From: Collinsella sp.
GTDB taxonomy: Bacteria > Actinomycetota > Coriobacteriia > Coriobacteriales > Coriobacteriaceae
Assembly (NCBI GenBank): GCA_019424965.1
Contig: JAHYYL010000001.1
Span: forward strand, 24,762-88,761
DNA: 64,000 nucleotides
Direction: 5' to 3'
Position numbers and translations under genes: made by a program. Shown one piece after another: positions 59,923 to 64,000 of the stretch (position 1 is its first letter; each line of letters opens with the position of its first letter). A model generated the notes under the pieces. It was not told the origin of the DNA, did not search any database, and saw only the letters and a program-made list of their open reading frames with translations.

Positions 59923-61122
59923 ATGGCCGAGATCGTTCTCAAACATGTTCAGAAGGTGTATCCCAACAACGAGTCAAAAAAGAAGGGCTTCTTTGGCAAA
60001 AAGAAGAAGACCGAGGAGAAGAAGCACAACCTCAAGGTTACCGAGGACGGTGTGCTCGCTGTAGAGGACTTCAACCTCACCGTTCACGACCAGGAGTTCA
60101 TCGTCCTCGTTGGCCCTTCTGGCTGCGGTAAGTCCACGACGATGCGCATGGTCGCCGGCCTGGAGGACATCACCTCCGGCGATGTGTTCATCGATGGCAA
60201 GCGCGTCAACGACGTGGCGCCCAAGGACCGCGACATCGCCATGGTGTTCCAGAGTTATGCTCTGTACCCCAATATGACGGTGTACGAGAACATGGCGTTT
60301 ACGCTTGAGCTCAAGAAGGTCCCCAAGGACGAGATCGACCGCAAGGTTCGCTCCGCTGCCGAGATCCTGGGTATTACCGAGTACCTCGACCGTAAGCCCA
60401 AGGCGCTCTCTGGCGGCCAGCGCCAGCGCGTCGCCATCGGCCGCGCCATCGTGCGTGACCCCAAGGTCTTCCTGATGGACGAGCCGCTGTCCAACCTGGA
60501 CGCCAAGCTGCGTAACCAGATGCGTGCCGAGCTCATCAAGCTGCGCCACGAGATCAAGGGCACGTTCATTTATGTTACTCACGACCAGACCGAGGCTATG
60601 ACCCTCGGCGACCGCATCGTGGTCATGAGGGACGGCGTCGTCCAGCAGATCGCCACCCCGCAGGAGGTCTTCAACCATCCCGCGAACATCTTCGTCGCCG
60701 GCTTCATCGGCGTGCCGCAGATGAACTTCTTCGATGCCCAGCTGGTGCGCTCGGGCAACGGCTTTACCGTCAAGACCGAGGATATGAACGTGGCGCTCGC
60801 CCCCGAGACCTGCGCTCAGCTTGCCCTCAACTGGGACGGCGGCGACGTGAAGGAGATTACGGCCGGCGTGCGTCCCGAGCAGATTCTGCTTGCCGACAAG
60901 GGCGAGGAGGGTGCGCTCCAGGGCACCGTCGAGGTGACCGAGCTCATGGGCTCGACCGAGCATGTCCACGTGACTGCTCCCGACGGCCAGTTTGTCCTGA
61001 TCATTCCCGTCGTCGACCTCGAGGCCAAGGGCGCGCTCAAGGCGGGCGACCCCATCTGGTTCAAGTTTGAGAAGAACGCGACCCACCTCTTCGATAAGGT
61101 CTCTGGCAAGAACCTTATCTAG
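59923..61122 (+). CDS. Sugar ABC transporter ATP-binding protein (MalK/UgpC/MsmX-like)
   Basis: 399 residues; GAAAGGTAAAG before ATG. Walker A GPSGCGKST, signature LSGGQRQR, Walker B FLMDEPLSNLDAK, H-loop THDQTEAMT, then a C-terminal regulatory OB-like domain (EITAGVRPEQILLADKG). An unusual Lys-rich insertion of about 25 residues (SKKKGFFGKKKKTEEKKH) sits between the first two strands before Walker A. Last gene of the sugar operon; a terminator follows. Confidence 0.94.
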   Translation: MAEIVLKHVQKVYPNNESKKKGFFGKKKKTEEKKHNLKVTEDGVLAVEDFNLTVHDQEFIVLVGPSGCGKSTTMRMVAGLEDITSGDVFIDGKRVNDVAPKDRDIAMVFQSYALYPNMTVYENMAFTLELKKVPKDEIDRKVRSAAEILGITEYLDRKPKALSGGQRQRVAIGRAIVRDPKVFLMDEPLSNLDAKLRNQMRAELIKLRHEIKGTFIYVTHDQTEAMTLGDRIVVMRDGVVQQIATPQEVFNHPANIFVAGFIGVPQMNFFDAQLVRSGNGFTVKTEDMNVALAPETCAQLALNWDGGDVKEITAGVRPEQILLADKGEEGALQGTVEVTELMGSTEHVHVTAPDGQFVLIIPVVDLEAKGALKAGDPIWFKFEKNATHLFDKVSGKNLI

Positions 61123-61192
61123 GCCCGGTGCAACCAGGCCCTTCCTTTGGGCGACTGCGGTATTGCCATCCTTTTGCCGCGGTCACATATAA

Positions 61193-61235
61193 GGCTCCTC
61201 TCCCGTCCACTGGGCGAGAGGGGGAGCCTTTCTTT
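61193..61235 (+). terminator. Terminator of the sugar ABC operon
   Basis: AAGGCTCC pairs with GGAGCCTT with further CTC/GAG pairing, followed by TCTTT. Confidence 0.85.
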
Positions 61236-61262
61236 GTGTTGGGACTGTCTGACCGGTCGTTT

Positions 61263-61480
61263 GTCTCGATCTGTAACGGATAGGGCCGATTTCGGACGTT
61301 AGATGTTACAGATCGAGACGGTTCCGCTGAGCTAACCATTTCATCTAAATCTGTAACACCAAAGGCGAATTTCACCTGCTAGATGTTACAGATTGAGATA
61401 AACCCAAGGGGAGGGGCCGGTATGTCTCAATCTGTAACGGCTGGGACCGTTTTGGTTGAGTAGTTGTTATGGATCGAGAT
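61263..61480. repeat. Three tandem palindromic units, TCTCGATCTGTAAC type
   Basis: Units at 61263-61319, 61343-61399 and 61424-61480, each about 57 bases, spaced about 80. Unit 1 has perfect 15-base arms GTCTCGATCTGTAAC/GTTACAGATCGAGAC; units 2 and 3 have one to three mismatches. Each centre contains a second short dyad such as CCGATTTCGG. Confidence 0.88.
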
Positions 61481-61579
61481 TGTTTGGCCGAGTCGGATCA
61501 CAGGGTAACGTGCGGGCACAAAAAACGGAGCCGCGTTGCCACGACTCCGTTCCTCAAGAGAATGGGTAAGGGGAATGGG

Positions 61580-63847
61580 TTAGTCCAGGTGCCAGATCTC
61601 GTCGTTGTACTGGGAGATGGTGCGGTCGGACGAGAAGGTGCCGGCGTTGGCGATATTGATGAGCGCCTTGCGCATCCAGGCGTCCTGGTCCTCGTAGTCG
61701 GCCAGCACGCGCTCCTTGGTCTGGATGTACTCCTCAATGTCGAGCAGGGCCATAAACCAGTCCTTGCCCTTAATGTCGTCGTGCAGGCGCTGCAGGCGCT
61801 CGGCGTTGCCGGTTGCCATGAAGGCCGGGTTGGTGATGAAGTCCACCAGCAGTTTAATTCCGGGCTTGCGGTAGAGCGCACCGGCGTTGTAGGTGCCGTC
61901 GGCGTAGAGCTGCTCGACCTGTTTGGACGAGGCACCAAAGGTATAGATGTTCTCGTCGCCCACGAGCTCGGCAATCTCCACGTTGGCACCGTCGAGTGTG
62001 CACAGGGTCAGGGCACCGTTGAGCATGAACTTCATGTTGGAGGTGCCGCTCGCCTCCTTGGAGGCCAGGCTGATCTGCTCGGAGATGTCGGCGGCGGGGA
62101 TCACGCGCTCGGCGGCGGTGACGTTGTAGTTCTCGATCATGACAACCTGCAGGTAGGGAGCCACGTCGGGGTCGTTTGCAATCCACTGCGACAGCGTCAG
62201 GATCAGATGGATGATGTCCTGCGCGATAATGTAGGCAGGGGCCGCCTTGCCGCCAAAGATGATGGTGACGGGGTGCTTAGGCTTATTGCCGTTCTTGATG
62301 TCGAGATACTTCCAGATTATGTAGAGCGCGAGCATCTGCTGGCGCTTGTACTCGTGGATACGCTTGACCTGAACATCGATGATGGCGTTGGATGGGATCG
62401 TCACGCCCTGTTCGAGCGCCATGAACTGGCGCATGATGGCCTTGGCCTCGGTCTTGGTGGCGGCCAGGCGCTCAAGAACATTCTTGTCGTCGGCGAACTT
62501 GGCGAGTTTGCTCAGATCGCCGGTGCTGCGCCAGTCGGTGCCGATCACATCGTCGAGCAGGCTGGCGAGCGCGGGGTTGGCCCCATGGATCCAGCGGCGG
62601 AAGGTGATGCCGTTGGTCTTGTTGGAGAACTTCTCGGGATAGATTTCGTAGAACGGATGAAGCTCGGTGTCCTCCAGGATCTTGGTGTGGAGGGCGGCTA
62701 CGCCGTTGATGGAGAAGCCAAAGTGGATGTCCATGTGGGCCATGTGGACGGTGTCGTATTCGTCGATGATGGCGACGCGCGGGTCATCGTGCTCGTCCTT
62801 CGCGACCTCATCGAGCTTGACGATAATGTCGGCGATGGCAGGGGAGACCTTCTGCAGGCTGGCGAGCGGCCACTTCTCGAGCGCCTCGGCAAGGATCGTG
62901 TGGTTGGTGTAGGCGACCATGGAGCGCACGATGGTAACGGCCTCGTCAAACTCGATGTCGTGCTCGGTGGTGAGCAGGCGGATGAGCTCGGGAATGACCA
63001 TGGTGGGGTGCGTGTCGTTAATTTGGACCACGGCGTAGTCGGCCAGATCGTGCAGGTTGCTGCCGCGCTCGACGGCCTCGTCGATCAGGAGCTGGGCGGC
63101 GTTGCTCACCATGAAGTACTCCTGATAGATGCGAAGTAGGCGGCCCTGCTCGTCGGAATCGTCGGGGTAGAGGAACAAGGTAAGGTTCTTGGCGATCTCG
63201 GTCTTGTCGAAGTCGATGGAGCTGCCGGGGACCAGGCCGTCGTCGACGCTCGCCAGGTCGAACAGGCGCAGGCGGTTCTTGGTGGGCTGGTCGTAACCGG
63301 GCACATCGATGTTGACGAGCTTGGAGGTAACGGCAAAATCGCCGAACTCGACGGTGTAGGAGCGGTCATCGTCGACTAGGATGTCCTGCTCACCGAGCCA
63401 CTCGTCGGGGACGGCCTTCTGCTGGTTGTCGACAAAGCGCTGACGGAACAGACCGTAGTGATAGTTGAGGCCCACGCCATCGCCGGTCAAGCCCAGCGTG
63501 GCGATGGAATCCAGGAAGCACGCGGCCAGGCGGCCCAGGCCGCCGTTGCCGAGCGACGGCTCGACCTCGAATTCCTCGATCTTGTTGAGGTCGTGGCCTG
63601 CGGCGGTGAGCTGGTCCTTAACCTCGTCGTAGATGCCGAGGTCGATCATGTTGTTGATGAGCAGCTTGCCGATCAATAATTCGGCGGAAATGTAATAGAG
63701 CTTTTTCTTGCCGTTGTTGAGCGGGCAGGTGGCGGAGCGCTCCTGCACGAGTTTGACCAGCAGCTTGTAAATGCGACGGTCGTCGAGCTGCTCGAGCGAG
63801 GTGCCAAAAGACTGCTCGGCGAGTTCCATGAGGTTAATTTGGGGCAT
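61580..63847 (-). CDS. glgP: Glycogen/maltodextrin phosphorylase
   Basis: 755 residues from ATG 63847 (ACAGGAGAAAAC). GT35 phosphorylase: EPSLGNGGLGRLAACFLDS near 107, NDTHPTMVIPELIRLL near 287, NGITFRRW near 417 and the PLP-lysine region KEASGTSNMKFMLNGALTL near 603. It releases glucose-1-phosphate from alpha-1,4-glucans. Somewhat shorter than E. coli GlgP (about 815). Convergent with the sugar ABC operon, consistent with maltodextrin use. Confidence 0.95.
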   Translation of the reverse strand: MPQINLMELAEQSFGTSLEQLDDRRIYKLLVKLVQERSATCPLNNGKKKLYYISAELLIGKLLINNMIDLGIYDEVKDQLTAAGHDLNKIEEFEVEPSLGNGGLGRLAACFLDSIATLGLTGDGVGLNYHYGLFRQRFVDNQQKAVPDEWLGEQDILVDDDRSYTVEFGDFAVTSKLVNIDVPGYDQPTKNRLRLFDLASVDDGLVPGSSIDFDKTEIAKNLTLFLYPDDSDEQGRLLRIYQEYFMVSNAAQLLIDEAVERGSNLHDLADYAVVQINDTHPTMVIPELIRLLTTEHDIEFDEAVTIVRSMVAYTNHTILAEALEKWPLASLQKVSPAIADIIVKLDEVAKDEHDDPRVAIIDEYDTVHMAHMDIHFGFSINGVAALHTKILEDTELHPFYEIYPEKFSNKTNGITFRRWIHGANPALASLLDDVIGTDWRSTGDLSKLAKFADDKNVLERLAATKTEAKAIMRQFMALEQGVTIPSNAIIDVQVKRIHEYKRQQMLALYIIWKYLDIKNGNKPKHPVTIIFGGKAAPAYIIAQDIIHLILTLSQWIANDPDVAPYLQVVMIENYNVTAAERVIPAADISEQISLASKEASGTSNMKFMLNGALTLCTLDGANVEIAELVGDENIYTFGASSKQVEQLYADGTYNAGALYRKPGIKLLVDFITNPAFMATGNAERLQRLHDDIKGKDWFMALLDIEEYIQTKERVLADYEDQDAWMRKALINIANAGTFSSDRTISQYNDEIWHLD

Positions 63848-63893
63848 GTTTTCTCCTGTGATGGGTTGTTTCATGTCTGCAATTCATAAGAAT

Positions 63894-63927
63894 CCCGCGC
63901 GAGGGGATTGGGGTGGCCTCGCGCGGG
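63894..63927 (-). terminator. Hairpin upstream of glgP
   Basis: CCCGCGCGAGG and CCTCGCGCGGG form a perfect 11-base stem. It probably ends a minus-strand gene beyond the right edge. Confidence 0.6.
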
Positions 63928-63974
63928 TAAGCAAGCGCGTCCGCACGGTGGGGAGGGGTCGGGCGCGGTAGCTC

Positions 63975-64000
63975 CTATTGAGGAAGCTCGATTTCGGCTT
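63975..64000 (-). CDS. Possible C-terminal end of a further minus-strand gene
   Basis: One frame reads AEIELPQ then TAG, with the hairpin at 63894-63927 downstream. Too short to identify; another glucan-metabolism gene would fit. Confidence 0.25.

Larger units (their letters stand above)
61123..61579. other. Gene-free stretch with terminator and tandem hairpin array
   Basis: Holds the operon terminator and three tandem palindromes. No ORF is supported. Confidence 0.7.

Noticed and set aside
61263..61480. CRISPR array suspected from three spaced repeats
   Set aside because: Each unit is itself a full palindrome with related centres rather than unique spacers, and no cas genes are present.
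61469..63139. Plus-strand open frame of over 550 codons
   Set aside because: Antisense of glgP, which has all phosphorylase motifs.

Overview
The window reads as one contiguous piece of a high-GC gut actinobacterium of the class Coriobacteriia, most likely Collinsella. The basis is GC-rich coding with strong GGAGG-type ribosome sites, Coriobacterial gene types (DUF2220-like TOPRIM protein, TIGR04076 protein, Tat-type lipoproteins, fibro-slime/isopeptide adhesin) and a sugar- and peptide-based anaerobic lifestyle. No phage, transposase, CRISPR array or rRNA operon is visible. One tRNA gene (Gln, UUG) is present. The species call is inference.

Layout. 1-4.3 kb: the N-terminal 1,400 or so residues of a giant secreted adhesin on the minus strand, preceded by a G9 tract inside a well-initiated leader ORF. 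4.5-9 kb: amino-acid ABC transporter with an M20 peptidase. 9.2-11 kb: aldose epimerase and an unknown membrane protein. 11.3-17.1 kb: a hydroxyarylic-acid-decarboxylase-like cluster (SLC13 permease, UbiD, UbiX, MerR) with, just upstream on the same strand, an LpdD-like domain fused to an isopentenyl-diphosphate-isomerase-type Nudix domain. 17.3-25 kb: MFS exporter, small phosphatase, vitamin B6 kinase, MarR with a heterodimeric multidrug ABC exporter. 25-30 kb: LysR divergent from an SDR/MFS/Gfo-Idh-MocA catabolic operon. 30-37 kb: Tex, short transaldolase, HAD phosphatase and an RlmKL fusion with a degenerate RlmL half. 37-42 kb: a KdpD/KdpE-like two-component system beside Kup and a tiny membrane protein, then a nitroreductase. 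43-50.4 kb: LTA-synthase-like enzyme, CstA with an Ile/Val leader-peptide attenuator, and an orphan JetD-like TOPRIM protein. 50.7-53 kb: tRNA-Gln, peptidoglycan-binding protein, polyprenyl synthase. 53-61 kb: a PTS EIICB-HAD phosphatase fusion, divergent GntR regulator and a sugar ABC operon that share GTTTAAAC-like operators. 61.5-63.9 kb: glycogen/maltodextrin phosphorylase.

Two themes stand out. First, several proteins are unusual fusions or orphans: LpdD-IDI next to UbiX/UbiD, where UbiX uses a dimethylallyl donor that IDI-type enzymes can supply; EIICB-HAD; and a stand-alone JetD-like protein. Second, almost every long intergenic gap holds a large imperfect palindrome. These fall into several families, including a ~130-base element present three times whose core is conserved while its inner stem and outer arms change in a compensatory way, a 134-140 base element present twice, a triple tandem hairpin array, and a TGTGACAAAGGGAC palindrome that sits at or just after the stop codon of five different genes.

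All functional statements come from reading the translated sequence and family knowledge; no database search was possible. Starts were chosen from visible ribosome binding sites, so several proteins are shorter than the longest open frame.
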